Below are positions 30,337 through 39,845 of a DNA stretch of 40,033 nucleotides, in pieces. The stretch is from an uncultured Schlesneria sp. (lineage in GTDB: Bacteria > Planctomycetota > Planctomycetia > Planctomycetales > Planctomycetaceae), in assembly GCA_903840265.1 (NCBI GenBank), contig CAIMFH010000141.1, forward strand, positions 1-40,033. The letters run 5' to 3'. Within the stretch, counting starts at the first letter, position 1; each line of letters opens with the position of its first letter. Position numbers and translations under genes: made by a program. The notes beneath the pieces were generated by a model. The model was not told the DNA's origin. It made no database searches and saw only the letters and a list, made by a program, of their open reading frames with translations.

Positions 30337-33150
30337 ATGTCCAGCACCTCGTTCGACACGACGTTTGAGCGGCTTCGACGCCGGACATTTACCATTCATG
30401 GCTTATCGGGCCTGGGCTGGGGTTGCTGTGGGGCTCTGGTTTTACTGCTCGTTCTGATCTGGATGGATCTGGTCTGGGAACTGTCGTCAGCTTTCCGCAT
30501 GGCGGCCTGGGGGCTGACGACTGCTGCGGCGGTGGGGTTGTTGACGTGGTTCCTGATGAAAGCCGCCAAGTCGGCTCGCCGCAATGTGTTGGCCCGACAA
30601 CTGGACGAGACCGGTCAGACGGGCGGGCAGATCGTTACGGGATTCGAACTTCAACATAGCCGCTCGGCAGCAACCGCGAGTTTGACGCAGGGACTGGCTG
30701 AACTGGCGATCTCTCAAGCCGCTGCGCTGGCCGCATTGGTCCCCACGACATTGGCAATCCCCGCGAAGCCAGCGCAACGGGCTGGTCTGGCCGCGTCTGT
30801 CATTGCCGTCACCTTCCTGGTGGTGGCATTCTTCGCGCCGCATCTGGCCTACACGGAATGGCTGCGCTTCGCTGATCCGTTTGGTGATCACCCGCCGTAC
30901 TCGCCGACTCAGTTCACCATCGAGCCTGGAGATACTCAGGTTCGCTACGGAGATGGGCTGGATGTGATTGTGCAAGTCGCCGGCCCCAGCGTGGACGAGT
31001 TGGAGCTAGTCCTGCGAACGAGCGCCGACGGCAAGACATCTCGCGACGAGAAGTTGCCGATGTTCTTCGATTCAGTGGGGAATTGGCGGGCGACGATTTC
31101 GGCCGTGACGATGCCGGGCAAGTACTTCGTGCAATCGCGATCAACTCGCAGCCATCGTCATGAGATGGGTGTGATCACGGTTCCGCAGATCGAATCGGTT
31201 CGGTTCCGAATCACACCGCCCGCCTACACGCGTGACGCTGTCTTTGAAGGGCCGTTGCCGCAAGGTGGGATCTCGGCTTTGGCGGGGTCGAAGGTGGAAG
31301 TGCGTGCGATCAGCAATCGTCCGCTGAAGAGTGGTTCGATCGATCTCGTGAATGGCGACAAGCGCGAGAACGTGGAACTGGCTTCGGTGACGAGCGACGG
31401 AACCAGCCATGAAGTTCAAGGCGAATGGACGATCGCGGATGCAGGTAGCTTTCATTTGAATGTAACCGACGTGGCGGGGCAACAGTCGCGCGATTCGTTC
31501 AGCGGGACGATCAATCTTCTCGAAGATCAAATCCCGATGGTGCGGATTGTCGAGCCACCCGCCCAGTCGATCGCGACGCCGACTGTCACGATCCCAGTCG
31601 TGATTTCGGCAGAAGACGACTACGGCGTGACGAAGCTACAGTTGTATCGCAGCTTGAACGATTCACGAGCGATGCCGCTGTCGATCGAACTGCCTGTCCC
31701 ACCACCGCGTCGACATGAGCAGATCATTGAATTGCCGTTGTCGGCGTATGGCCTGCAACCCGGTGATGTGATCAAGCTGTTTGCGCGGGCGGAAGACAAT
31801 GATCCGGCACTGGCGAAAGGGTCCGAGAGTTCCGTCGTCGTGATTCAGATCATCTCGGACGAAGAGTTGCAGCGGATGGTGCGAGCCCGCGAAGGGGTCG
31901 ACGCGCTGGTCTCGAAGTACCAGCAGGCTCAGCGTCGGATGGAAGCGTTGCAGGAAGAGATTGAGACCTTACAGAAGCAACTCGAAAAGCGAGATGCCGA
32001 TGGAGAACTGAGCGAGCAGGAACGCGAGCAACTGGAAACGCTATCCAAGCGGATGTCTGACGAAGCCGACGCGATTCGCGAAGCGGCCAAACATAAGTTG
32101 CCGTATGACCTCGATAGGGCGTTGAATGACGAGTTAGAGCAGTTGTCTCAGAAGATCCAGAAATCGGCCGATGAAGTCGCGAAGGCGGCTGCGTCGAAGC
32201 CGAGTGCGGGAAAGGCGGCCAGCAAACTGAATGAGTTGAAAGAACAACTGGCTCAGGAGAGGAATGAGTTCAAAGAGCAGGTCAACGATCCACTCGAACG
32301 ACTCGCCGAGATCTATCCGTTGCTGGAAGATCAGAATCGATTTGAAGAGCTGGTTTATCGACAGAAGGATCTGGCCGAACGGCTGGCATCCCTGAAGAAG
32401 CAGGAAAATCCCAATGATCCCGCGATCAAGGCGCGAATGCGAGAGCTTGAGTCCGAGCAGCGTCGCAACCGCGAAGATCTCGATCAGTTGCTGAACGACA
32501 TCGAATCGCACGCCCAGCGATTGCCGACCGACGATCCGAAGCTGCAGAAACTGGCGAAAAGCTCGCTCGACTTTGTCGAAGAAGTGCGAAAGAGCGGGGC
32601 GGGAACGGCGATGTCTGACGCCGAACTGGGATTGGGAGAATTCTCCGGCGAACGTGGGCATCGCGAAGCGAAGAACGCCGCCGATATCCTCGAGAAGTTC
32701 ATGTCGAAGTGCAAAGGCAACGGACAGCAATGTGAGGGTGCGTGCGACGGACTGAAATTTGGGCCGGGCGAAGGATCGATGGGAGACACGTTGAACCAGT
32801 TGCTGCGAGACGCTGGATTCAAGCCGGGAGGGAAGCCAGGGCAGACCGGACAAATGGGGTCGGGCGGCGGCTATAGTGCGCGTCGCAGTGCCACCAGGAA
32901 CATTGGCATGTATGGCAACATTCCAACGCGCGGCAATCCGCAATCATCCGCCAGCAGCGGCAACAAGCCGTCTCAATCGGTGGGTGGCAGCTATCGCACC
33001 GATACCAATCAAAGTCCCTCCAGCCGCCTCGATCCGCATGGCTTGTTGAAGTCGTCCGGAGTGAGTGAAACCGCAGTCCCGGCTCGTTATCGAGGTCGCG
33101 TGCAAGAGTACTTCCAACGGATTGCGGAAGAAGCTGGTCAGAAGAAATAG
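30337..33150 (+). CDS. DUF4175-like membrane protein with coiled coil
   Basis: A 937-residue membrane protein. Three hydrophobic helices lie at about 26-48, 55-74 and 148-170 (GWGCCGALVLLLVLIW; AAWGLTTAAAVGLLTWFLM; LAASVIAVTFLVVAFFA). Beta-sandwich segments (about 180-500) with the SVRFRITPPAYTRDAVFEGP strand follow, then a long coiled coil from about 509 to 760 rich in Q, E, L and K. The tail holds a Cys patch (CKGNGQQCEGACDG) and a Gly/Ser/Gln-rich end. This layout is typical of planctomycete DUF4175-like proteins of unknown function, often found beside DUF4159, DUF58 and MoxR genes. The frame is open to 30232, but the ATG at 30337 gives the family start. The DUF4159 gene begins 40 bases downstream. 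Confidence 0.78.
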   Translation: MSSTSFDTTFERLRRRTFTIHGLSGLGWGCCGALVLLLVLIWMDLVWELSSAFRMAAWGLTTAAAVGLLTWFLMKAAKSARRNVLARQLDETGQTGGQIVTGFELQHSRSAATASLTQGLAELAISQAAALAALVPTTLAIPAKPAQRAGLAASVIAVTFLVVAFFAPHLAYTEWLRFADPFGDHPPYSPTQFTIEPGDTQVRYGDGLDVIVQVAGPSVDELELVLRTSADGKTSRDEKLPMFFDSVGNWRATISAVTMPGKYFVQSRSTRSHRHEMGVITVPQIESVRFRITPPAYTRDAVFEGPLPQGGISALAGSKVEVRAISNRPLKSGSIDLVNGDKRENVELASVTSDGTSHEVQGEWTIADAGSFHLNVTDVAGQQSRDSFSGTINLLEDQIPMVRIVEPPAQSIATPTVTIPVVISAEDDYGVTKLQLYRSLNDSRAMPLSIELPVPPPRRHEQIIELPLSAYGLQPGDVIKLFARAEDNDPALAKGSESSVVVIQIISDEELQRMVRAREGVDALVSKYQQAQRRMEALQEEIETLQKQLEKRDADGELSEQEREQLETLSKRMSDEADAIREAAKHKLPYDLDRALNDELEQLSQKIQKSADEVAKAAASKPSAGKAASKLNELKEQLAQERNEFKEQVNDPLERLAEIYPLLEDQNRFEELVYRQKDLAERLASLKKQENPNDPAIKARMRELESEQRRNREDLDQLLNDIESHAQRLPTDDPKLQKLAKSSLDFVEEVRKSGAGTAMSDAELGLGEFSGERGHREAKNAADILEKFMSKCKGNGQQCEGACDGLKFGPGEGSMGDTLNQLLRDAGFKPGGKPGQTGQMGSGGGYSARRSATRNIGMYGNIPTRGNPQSSASSGNKPSQSVGGSYRTDTNQSPSSRLDPHGLLKSSGVSETAVPARYRGRVQEYFQRIAEEAGQKK

Positions 33151-33189
33151 CCCGCCGCAAGTTCCCCTCATTTTCGATCTGAGTTGATC

Positions 33190-34086
33190 ATGCAGAATCT
33201 ATTCGATTGGTGTGTCGCACAAGTAAATCGACTTGTGGATGTCCGCGGCCCCGTAGGACGGGTTTCCAACCCGTCGCCTTCGTTTTGGGCTTTGACTGGC
33301 ATACTGCACTTCGTGACTGATCGCGTGCTGCGAAGAATGACGGGTTGGAAACCCATCCTACGAAGGGGGCTCGCGCTATGTGCCACATTGGCTCTGTTGG
33401 CCACGACGATCCTGGGTCAAACCGGAACCGTGAAAGCTCCCGCCACGCCGACGGCGTCCGCCTACGTCATGGTTCCTGAACCACAACAACCGGGTGGCGA
33501 ACCACAAAGTATTGTGCAGGTGGCCAATCTGGTCTATGCGGGGACGAAAAGCAGCAAGTGTTTTTCCGATCACTTCCTGGCAAAGGCCGAGAAGGAATCG
33601 GCGATCTCCACGAGCCGACGTTTTCATGCCGTGAAGCTGGCTAGTGAAGAGTTGTACGCTCATCCGCTGGTGATCATGACCGGGGAAGGTGAGTTCACGC
33701 TGCCTGATAAAGAACGCGAGAACTTGCGACGATTTGTGGAGCGCGGCGGGATGCTATTGGCATCGTCCGGTTGTTCGTCTGCGGACTGGGATCGATCGTT
33801 TCGTCGCGAGATGGCGATCGTCTTTACGGATGCCAAGCTCGGATCGCTGGCGATGGATCATGCAGTCTTTCACACGATCTATGACATTGCCGAGTTGAAG
33901 GCGAAGCACGGCAAGCCCAAGCCGCTGGAAGGGGTGACGATCGGCGGTCGATTGGGAGTGATCTACTCGCCCGATGGTCTGAACGACACCGAACACAGCC
34001 AGGGTTGTTGCTGTTGCGGCGGGAATGAGATCACCAATTGCGTGGATGTGAATGTCAACATCCTGGCGTACGCGTTGATGTATTGA
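33190..34086 (+). CDS. DUF4159 protein whose N-terminus contains an intergenic repeat
   Basis: A DUF4159 domain (about residues 105-298; GEPQSIVQVANLVYAGT, HPLVIMTGEGEFTLPDKE, RRFVERGGMLLASSGCSSAD, HTIYDI) of ThuA/glutamine-amidotransferase-like fold, ending with a Cys cluster (QGCCCCGG). Function is unknown; the family clusters with DUF4175 proteins, as here. From the ATG at 33190 the first 58 codons run through an inverted repeat (33252-33362), encoding GPVGRVSNPSPSF and TGWKPILRR. An ATG at 33337 inside the right arm starts a normal signal peptide (MTGWKPILRRGLALCATLAL). Either the repeat invaded the 5' end and supplied a new start, or the start is there; 33190 is the upstream limit, 33337 the more natural secretory start. 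Confidence 0.8.
   Translation: MQNLFDWCVAQVNRLVDVRGPVGRVSNPSPSFWALTGILHFVTDRVLRRMTGWKPILRRGLALCATLALLATTILGQTGTVKAPATPTASAYVMVPEPQQPGGEPQSIVQVANLVYAGTKSSKCFSDHFLAKAEKESAISTSRRFHAVKLASEELYAHPLVIMTGEGEFTLPDKERENLRRFVERGGMLLASSGCSSADWDRSFRREMAIVFTDAKLGSLAMDHAVFHTIYDIAELKAKHGKPKPLEGVTIGGRLGVIYSPDGLNDTEHSQGCCCCGGNEITNCVDVNVNILAYALMY
33252..33362. repeat. Inverted repeat (family C) inside the DUF4159 frame
   Basis: Arms at 33252-33275 and 33339-33362 (24 nt) are complementary at 23 of 24 positions around a 63-nt loop. Each arm contains the palindrome GACGGGTTTCCAACCCGTC (one base differs in arm 2). The element is read through in the DUF4159 frame without a stop. Confidence 0.88.
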
Positions 34087-34154
34087 AGTGATTCGTTGAA
34101 GGTTCGCCGTGTCTTTCATGAGTGCGAGTAATCCCGTTCCGATTGAACGACCGC

Positions 34155-35519
34155 ATGACCCTCAATAGACAGAGCTCTCAGCAATCGGTTTCCGTAGCGG
34201 TCGCTGCGACGGTGCTTTGTTGCTTGATGATGGGGTGCAAGAAGACAGGCACGCCACCGACAAAGGTGATGCGTCCGTCGGCCGTGATTGTCAGTTGTGA
34301 TACCGCAGGCTGGATCGTTCCGTGCGGCTGCTCGTCGAAGCAGGCGGGCGGTCTATTGAGGCGAGCGACCTATGTCGACGGCGTTCGCCAGACAGCCGAT
34401 GTGCTGCTGGCTGATGCAGGGGGGGCGCCCGGTGGTAGTTCGCCGTACGACCGACTGAAGTTCGAGGCGGTCCTGCGCGGCGAGATTCAGATGCAACTGG
34501 CGGCCCACAACATCGGTGCCGCCGAAGCCGAGTTGGGGGCGAAGTCGCTACGGGAGTTCGCGGACAAACTGAAGGCTCCGCTGATCAGCACGAACGTGAA
34601 AGACGCTGACGGACAGGAGATCGTTCCGACTCATCGCATTGCGAAACTGGGCGACCAGCGGATCGCGATCGCGGGGGTGTTGTCGAAGAAATACGCCCGT
34701 GAAGGGCTGCAGATCGAGAATCCGCGCGATGCACTGATGCGATTGATCCCGAGCTTAAATGGCCAATTCGATCAGTTGCTCGTGCTGGCCTATCTACCGG
34801 AAGACGAATTGGAACAGTTGGTGTCCCAGGTTCCCGAAGCGGACATGATTGTTGGCGGCCCGACTCGACAATCGATCTCGCCCCGTCGGACCGGGCCTGC
34901 CATCTGGGGAGCGACGACCAACAAGGGAAAGTTCCTCGTCCACCTGGAGCGGCCCATTCTTAACGGGCAGTGGGACGGAAAGATTGTCGAACTGAGTGAG
35001 GAGATTGCCGACGACGCCACGCAGGCTAAGAACCTGAAGCGATTTCGCGATGAACTAGCGCGGATCGATTTCACGGCCGATCAAACGGGGTTCGCCCCTG
35101 TCCTGGCGGGCGACCTTCCCTCGAATTTCCAGGTGGCGGGAACCGAGGCTTGTCAGAAGTGTCATCCGAACGACTGTCAGCAATGGTCGAAAACTCGGCA
35201 TGGCCATGCCTGGCAGACGCTGGTCGACAAACAATCGCAGATGGACCCGTATTGCCAGCACTGCCATACGACGGGGTACGGACAGCCGGGCGGTTTCCGT
35301 TCGGTGGCGCTCGGCAATCTGCGACAGAATGTCGGCTGCGAAAGCTGTCATGGACCAGGTCGCGCCCATGTGCTGCGACCGGAAACGCGAACTCTTTACG
35401 ATGCGCGTGATCGTTGCATCCAATGTCACGATCACGAGAACAGTCCCAAGTTCAACTATGACGAATTCTGGTCCGCGATCACTCATGGCCAACCTGCCAG
35501 TCCGCCCAAGGATGACTGA
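34155..35519 (+). CDS. Tetraheme cytochrome c lipoprotein with metallophosphatase-like domain
   Basis: A 454-residue protein with a lipoprotein signal (LCCLMMGC, Cys28) that tethers it to a membrane. Residues about 40-320 resemble the UshA/5'-nucleotidase type metallophosphatase fold found in planctomycete multiheme proteins (CDTAGWIVPCGCSSKQAGGL; VLLADAGGAPGGSSPYDRLK; EADMIVGGP). Metal-ligand residues are incomplete, so catalysis is doubtful. Four c-type heme motifs CXXCH follow at 333 (CQKCH), 367 (CQHCH), 395 (CESCH) and 421 (CIQCH), the cytochrome c554 type. It probably carries electrons at the outer face of the cytoplasmic membrane. The frame opens at a GTG at 34122; the ATG at 34155 gives the better lipoprotein signal. 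The thioredoxin-HEAT gene starts one base after its stop. Confidence 0.87.
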   Translation: MTLNRQSSQQSVSVAVAATVLCCLMMGCKKTGTPPTKVMRPSAVIVSCDTAGWIVPCGCSSKQAGGLLRRATYVDGVRQTADVLLADAGGAPGGSSPYDRLKFEAVLRGEIQMQLAAHNIGAAEAELGAKSLREFADKLKAPLISTNVKDADGQEIVPTHRIAKLGDQRIAIAGVLSKKYAREGLQIENPRDALMRLIPSLNGQFDQLLVLAYLPEDELEQLVSQVPEADMIVGGPTRQSISPRRTGPAIWGATTNKGKFLVHLERPILNGQWDGKIVELSEEIADDATQAKNLKRFRDELARIDFTADQTGFAPVLAGDLPSNFQVAGTEACQKCHPNDCQQWSKTRHGHAWQTLVDKQSQMDPYCQHCHTTGYGQPGGFRSVALGNLRQNVGCESCHGPGRAHVLRPETRTLYDARDRCIQCHDHENSPKFNYDEFWSAITHGQPASPPKDD

Positions 35520-35520
35520 G

Positions 35521-38500
35521 ATGCAAACTGCTTCGATCGCGTTTCGTGGGTTGATCGCCGGTTTCCTGGTGGCGATCTCGGTCTCTGTCTTTGCCGACGA
35601 CGATGTGTTGGGTCCGATCGACGTGGCGGAGAAGCCTGCGGAAGCCAAGTTGCTGGTGTGGCACCGCGGGTTGGCTTCTGCCGTGGAAGAAGCGCGTCGA
35701 CGTAAGACTTCGATCCTGGTCCGCGTCGGAGCAGATTGGTGCGGCTGGTGTAAGCGATTGGATAAAGAGATCGTGCGTCCGGCTGTGCAAAAAGAACTGG
35801 CGGGATGGACATTGGTCTTGCTGGATGCCGACGAGGATGCTGAAGAAGTCCGACGCCTGCGCGTCGGGCCGATTCCGGCTTTGCGTGTACTCAACTCGGC
35901 AGGGCAGCCGGTGCGAACTCATGATGGCTTTCTGCCGGCGGACGATTTAATTCTGTGGTTGCGAGGCGAAGACGCCGAGCCACCGACCGAGATGGTCGAA
36001 GATGTTCGCGAGGTTCCGGAACTGAGTGAATCGACGTTGGCGGAACTTGCCAGGCTGTTGGCTCATCGCGATGCGACGGTTCGTGAAGCAGCCGTCCGGC
36101 GACTGGCTGTGAATAAGGGATTGGCGGGGCCGGGGGTCGCCGAGGTCTTTATCCGTGGCAAGCTGGGAGCTCGACTGGCCGCGCTGGACCTGCTGGTCGA
36201 CTGGCAAGCTCCCGTGGCGGATCTGGATCCCTGGCGGCCTCAAACGATCACCGCCGAACGCTTGCAGGAATTGGAGGACTGGGCGGCGAAACTGTCGGGC
36301 GACGAGGAAACAACGGAGCCGAAGCCAGAGCCGCTGACGGAACAGCAGCTCTCGGAAGCAAAGTCAGAGATTGCTCGGATTGTGACGGTCGATGTTGCGG
36401 AGATGGAAGCCAGCGGGGCTCGGTTGGCTCGGTTCGGAGATCGACTATTACCGCTGGTACAAGAGCAGCGACAACGGGCCGCGTCCGATCAAGATCGCGA
36501 ACGACTCGATTGGTTGCGGTATCGCGTGGTGGCATCGGACGCACTCGTGCTGAAATGGCCGGGTGGCCTGCTGCGGCTGGTGTCGACTGATGCGAAGACT
36601 CGGCGTGACGCCGCGAGCGAGTTGGCCGCGCTAGTGACTCACGGCGACGAACCGTTGCTGATCGAACTTTTCGGGCATCCCGATTCGTTCGTGCGAGAAC
36701 TTAGCCTGAAGGCGCTGCACGACGTTGGCGGTCCGCGAGCGGCGACCGAGCTATCGCGATTGCTGGCGGACCCCGAGCCGAATGTTCGTGCGGCGGTGCT
36801 CAAGCAGATGGCCGAAAGTCCCTCGGCGAAACTGGTACCTCAGATTGCCAAGTACATTGCGGGTGAAACTGATCCCGATTTGATCGTCCATGCCGCTCGA
36901 CTGTTACGAGAAGTAAAGAACGAGGCGGCCTTGGAATGCTTGATCACGCTGTTTCAACACGCGAACTGGCAAGTGCGTGCCGAGGCCGCCGAAGCGGTCG
37001 GCGAATGTGTTTCCGATCGCAATTATGGTGAACAGGAGATCGAGCCCGAAGCCAAAGCTGACGCCTTTACGGCGTTACTGGAATTGCTGAACGACAGCGA
37101 TGGCTTTGTCGTCAGTCGAGCGGTGCTGGCCTTTAAGGGAAGTGATTTTGCGATCGCGGCGGCTCCCTTGGCGAAGGCGGCGGAGCAGCATCCTGAGCTG
37201 GCGACCGTCGTTTCCGAGGCATTGGTTTCGGGGTCCAAGATGCAGCAGAAAGGGGAACCCATTCTGGAAGGGTGGCTGACGCATCCCAACGACAGTCTGC
37301 GGGCCGCAGCGGTTCGCTCGTTGCATCAGGCCGGCCAACTCGATGGTGAAACCCAGTTGATCGCAGCACTGGCCGATGCCAGCGAAAAAGTTCGAACGGC
37401 TGCGGCGAACATGCTGTTGCAGGTTTGTGATTCCGAGCGTCCTGTGATCAGTCGCACGAAGGACAACGCCGACGCCGAAAAGGGATCGCCCTATGAGGAA
37501 TGGCTATCGGAATTCAAATCAGGTGAACGATCGAAGTGGTTGGACAAAGCGATCGAGCCGTTGAAAAAGATGACCGAGTCCACCGCGACTGCCGAGCGAA
37601 TCGACGCCGGACTGGTTCTGGTGGCGTTGGGCGTGGACGGAACTCTGGACCCATTGTTAGAGCTTGCGGCGCGCGAACCGATGACCGTCGTACAGGTCGC
37701 GGCATCGCTGAAGTGGCTGCCTTGGACTGATCGTGAGCAGACCTTCAATCAGTTAAAGTCGCTCGCCGCGGATCAGGAATCGCTGGGACGGCTGTGCATC
37801 GAACTGGTCGCATTGCGCGATGTTCGTGCCAAAGATCTGTTGTGGTCCGTCCTGGCGGACGAGCGGGTTGATGTGGCACTCGCGCAGACCGTGCATGGGT
37901 GCCTGCTGCTGGCTCACGGACTGTCGATGTACACCCACTACTACGATCAGAATGTGCCACGAACGCCGATCGGGTTTGATGCCGCCGAAGTGGCCGCTTT
38001 GGTGACGAAGTCTGAGCACGGATGGCAGCGCCGGGTGGGGTTGGCGTTGCTGCTGCAATTTGATGTCGAATCGGCTGTGGCATCGGCCAAGATCGTCATG
38101 AGCAACGAGCAGGCCGCAAAGCCACTGCGCGTCGATGCCTTTATTGCGACTTTGATCGGCGATGAACCAGCAGCGGCACGAGCTGCCGCCGTGGCCGTGT
38201 TGACCGAGCGAAACGAACTGTTCGCACCGACCGCCATCGCATTCCTGACGACTCAGCGGAAGCTGACTGCGTTTGCCGACGGTCACTTCCACCTTCCGGC
38301 CGAAGTGGCGCTGCATACGGAAGAGGCTGGCAGCAAAGATTTGCTTAAGTTACTGAAGCCAGAACAACTGAGGCCGTATCAACGGAGTAGTGATGCACCA
38401 ACCGCGGCGCGGGCCAGCTATTTGATGGCGATGCTGGGGGATCCTAGCGGATTGGATCGGCTGCTCGACTACTGGAAGCAGATGAAGTCGGACGACGAAT

Positions 38501-38706
38501 GGAACAAGCTGGCCTACGAGGCAATCTCGGCTGGCGACGACGCCAAGTATGTGCCGATCCTCGAGCAGATCTATGAGACGTTTCACAAAGAGGAATCCCA
38601 CCTGATGCGGGATTTTTATTGGTCGATCCGCACCATGCACGGTCCCGAGATTTTGAAGCTGCGGAAACGAATCCGGGATGAAGTCGGTATGGATCAACTT
38701 CGCTAG
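35521..38706 (+). CDS. Secreted thioredoxin-like and HEAT-repeat protein
   Basis: A 1061-residue exported protein starting at the ATG at 35521, one base after the cytochrome stop; the frame is open far upstream inside that gene but without signal. Signal peptide: FRGLIAGFLVAISVSVFA. Residues about 45-145 form a thioredoxin fold with the active-site motif CGWC (Cys74, Cys77), the cis-Pro region (GPIPALRVLN) and a final helix. From about 160 to 1050 there are many HEAT/armadillo-like helical repeats (RDATVREAAVRRLAV; DPEPNVRAAVLKQMAE; ANWQVRAEAAEAVGE). A redox-active head on a scaffold beside a heme protein suggests disulfide handling or heme delivery to cytochrome c outside the cytoplasm, an inference from context. 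Tight spacing argues for one transcript with the cytochrome. Confidence 0.85.
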   Translation: MQTASIAFRGLIAGFLVAISVSVFADDDVLGPIDVAEKPAEAKLLVWHRGLASAVEEARRRKTSILVRVGADWCGWCKRLDKEIVRPAVQKELAGWTLVLLDADEDAEEVRRLRVGPIPALRVLNSAGQPVRTHDGFLPADDLILWLRGEDAEPPTEMVEDVREVPELSESTLAELARLLAHRDATVREAAVRRLAVNKGLAGPGVAEVFIRGKLGARLAALDLLVDWQAPVADLDPWRPQTITAERLQELEDWAAKLSGDEETTEPKPEPLTEQQLSEAKSEIARIVTVDVAEMEASGARLARFGDRLLPLVQEQRQRAASDQDRERLDWLRYRVVASDALVLKWPGGLLRLVSTDAKTRRDAASELAALVTHGDEPLLIELFGHPDSFVRELSLKALHDVGGPRAATELSRLLADPEPNVRAAVLKQMAESPSAKLVPQIAKYIAGETDPDLIVHAARLLREVKNEAALECLITLFQHANWQVRAEAAEAVGECVSDRNYGEQEIEPEAKADAFTALLELLNDSDGFVVSRAVLAFKGSDFAIAAAPLAKAAEQHPELATVVSEALVSGSKMQQKGEPILEGWLTHPNDSLRAAAVRSLHQAGQLDGETQLIAALADASEKVRTAAANMLLQVCDSERPVISRTKDNADAEKGSPYEEWLSEFKSGERSKWLDKAIEPLKKMTESTATAERIDAGLVLVALGVDGTLDPLLELAAREPMTVVQVAASLKWLPWTDREQTFNQLKSLAADQESLGRLCIELVALRDVRAKDLLWSVLADERVDVALAQTVHGCLLLAHGLSMYTHYYDQNVPRTPIGFDAAEVAALVTKSEHGWQRRVGLALLLQFDVESAVASAKIVMSNEQAAKPLRVDAFIATLIGDEPAAARAAAVAVLTERNELFAPTAIAFLTTQRKLTAFADGHFHLPAEVALHTEEAGSKDLLKLLKPEQLRPYQRSSDAPTAARASYLMAMLGDPSGLDRLLDYWKQMKSDDEWNKLAYEAISAGDDAKYVPILEQIYETFHKEESHLMRDFYWSIRTMHGPEILKLRKRIRDEVGMDQLR

Positions 38707-38773
38707 TACAGATTCGCAACCAACTGAACGTCACTTCACAGAACTTCAATTCCCTGTCGCGAGAGGTCGTCCG

Positions 38774-39688
38774 ATGCATCGTGTTTTGTTCACTGTGGCG
38801 GCGCTGTGTCTGGCCGGTCTTCCGCTGGCGTCCCTGCAGGCTCAGGAGCCTGCGGCCGGGACGGGTATTCAGGCGAGTGGTATGGCGACAATCGAGCGGC
38901 CTGCGGAAGTGATGCGGATGCAGGTCGAAATCCTGGCGAAGTCTGCCAAAGATCTGCCGGACGCCTTGGCCAAACTGAAAACTCGACGAACCAAAGTGGA
39001 GAAGGTGCTGGAGTCATTGGGAGCGGACAAGAAAGCGATCGCATTCGGTGAACTGCGGATCGATGAATCTCAGGATGCGAATGTTGCTCGGATGGAGATG
39101 ATGATGCACCAACGGTTGTCGCAACGAGGCAAGAAGCCGACCAAAGACGTGATCGCAAAGCCGGTTCGAGTGGCCTTGCGATTGACGGCAGAGTGGCGGC
39201 TGAAAGAGGGCGACGCGACATCGCAACTTCTCGAATCGAAGAAGCTGCAGGATGCCATCAAGGCCGCGGATTTGGCGGGGGTGAAAGAGACCGAAGAGCA
39301 GACTGCCGAAGAGGCGGAAATCGCGGAAGAATTGGAAGAACCGGTCAATAACTGGGGTGGGCAGAACCAGGCAAAACCGGGGGAACCGCAGTTCACGTTC
39401 GCGGCGAAGATTCCGCCCGCAGATCGCGAGAAGGCGATGGCGGAGGCTTTTCGCAAGGCTCGGGCTGAAGCCGAACAACTCGCCAAGGCGGCCGAAGTCG
39501 GATTGGGCCGCCTGCAAAGCTTGCAGGCCAATTCGGCCGTCGATGCTGAGGATTTCGAGGTCTATCGCCAGTACGGCCTTCCGTATCGCGGTGGCACCGA
39601 CCAATCGAAAGGTGATGACGCGACAGGTCTGAAGCCGGGAATGCTGAAATTACGGGTTGGAGTGACTGTGTCGTTTGCCATTAAGTGA
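38774..39688 (+). CDS. Secreted SIMPL-domain (DUF541) protein
   Basis: A 304-residue exported protein starting with a signal peptide (HRVLFTVAALCLAGLPLASL, cleavage after QAQ) at an ATG preceded by GAGAGG eight bases upstream. The SIMPL/DUF541 fold (about 30-300) is shown by the first strand (GIQASGMATIERPAEVMRMQ), the repeated K-x-x-V-E-K-V-L helix, and a late segment (REKAMAEAFRKARAEAEQLA ... LKLRVGVTVSFAIK). A Glu-rich insertion (EETEEQTAEEAEIAEELEE, about residues 175-195) is unusual. The domain occurs in periplasmic oligomers of unclear function. It lies 67 nt after the thioredoxin-HEAT gene and may end the same operon. Confidence 0.85.
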   Translation: MHRVLFTVAALCLAGLPLASLQAQEPAAGTGIQASGMATIERPAEVMRMQVEILAKSAKDLPDALAKLKTRRTKVEKVLESLGADKKAIAFGELRIDESQDANVARMEMMMHQRLSQRGKKPTKDVIAKPVRVALRLTAEWRLKEGDATSQLLESKKLQDAIKAADLAGVKETEEQTAEEAEIAEELEEPVNNWGGQNQAKPGEPQFTFAAKIPPADREKAMAEAFRKARAEAEQLAKAAEVGLGRLQSLQANSAVDAEDFEVYRQYGLPYRGGTDQSKGDDATGLKPGMLKLRVGVTVSFAIK

Positions 39689-39767
39689 TGTGCGAGTTCA
39701 CGCAATTAAGTCGTCGTAACACGATTGGCCAATACGTTTTTGCTTACGGTAAACCGAACTAAGGCTA

Positions 39768-39797
39768 TTGACAATCCTCGCGCAGAAGTCATAGGGT
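39768..39797 (+). promoter_or_regulatory. Possible promoter of the DUF1559 gene
   Basis: TTGACA (39768-39773) is a perfect -35 box; the best -10, TAGGGT (39792-39797), is 18 bp away and matches only three of six bases. It lies about 50 nt before the DUF1559 start. It is reported as a weak candidate because planctomycete promoters are poorly known. Confidence 0.3.
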
Positions 39798-39845
39798 GGA
39801 TACCCTTGATTTTTCATTCCCATGTTTCGCTGGCAGAGATCCTCT

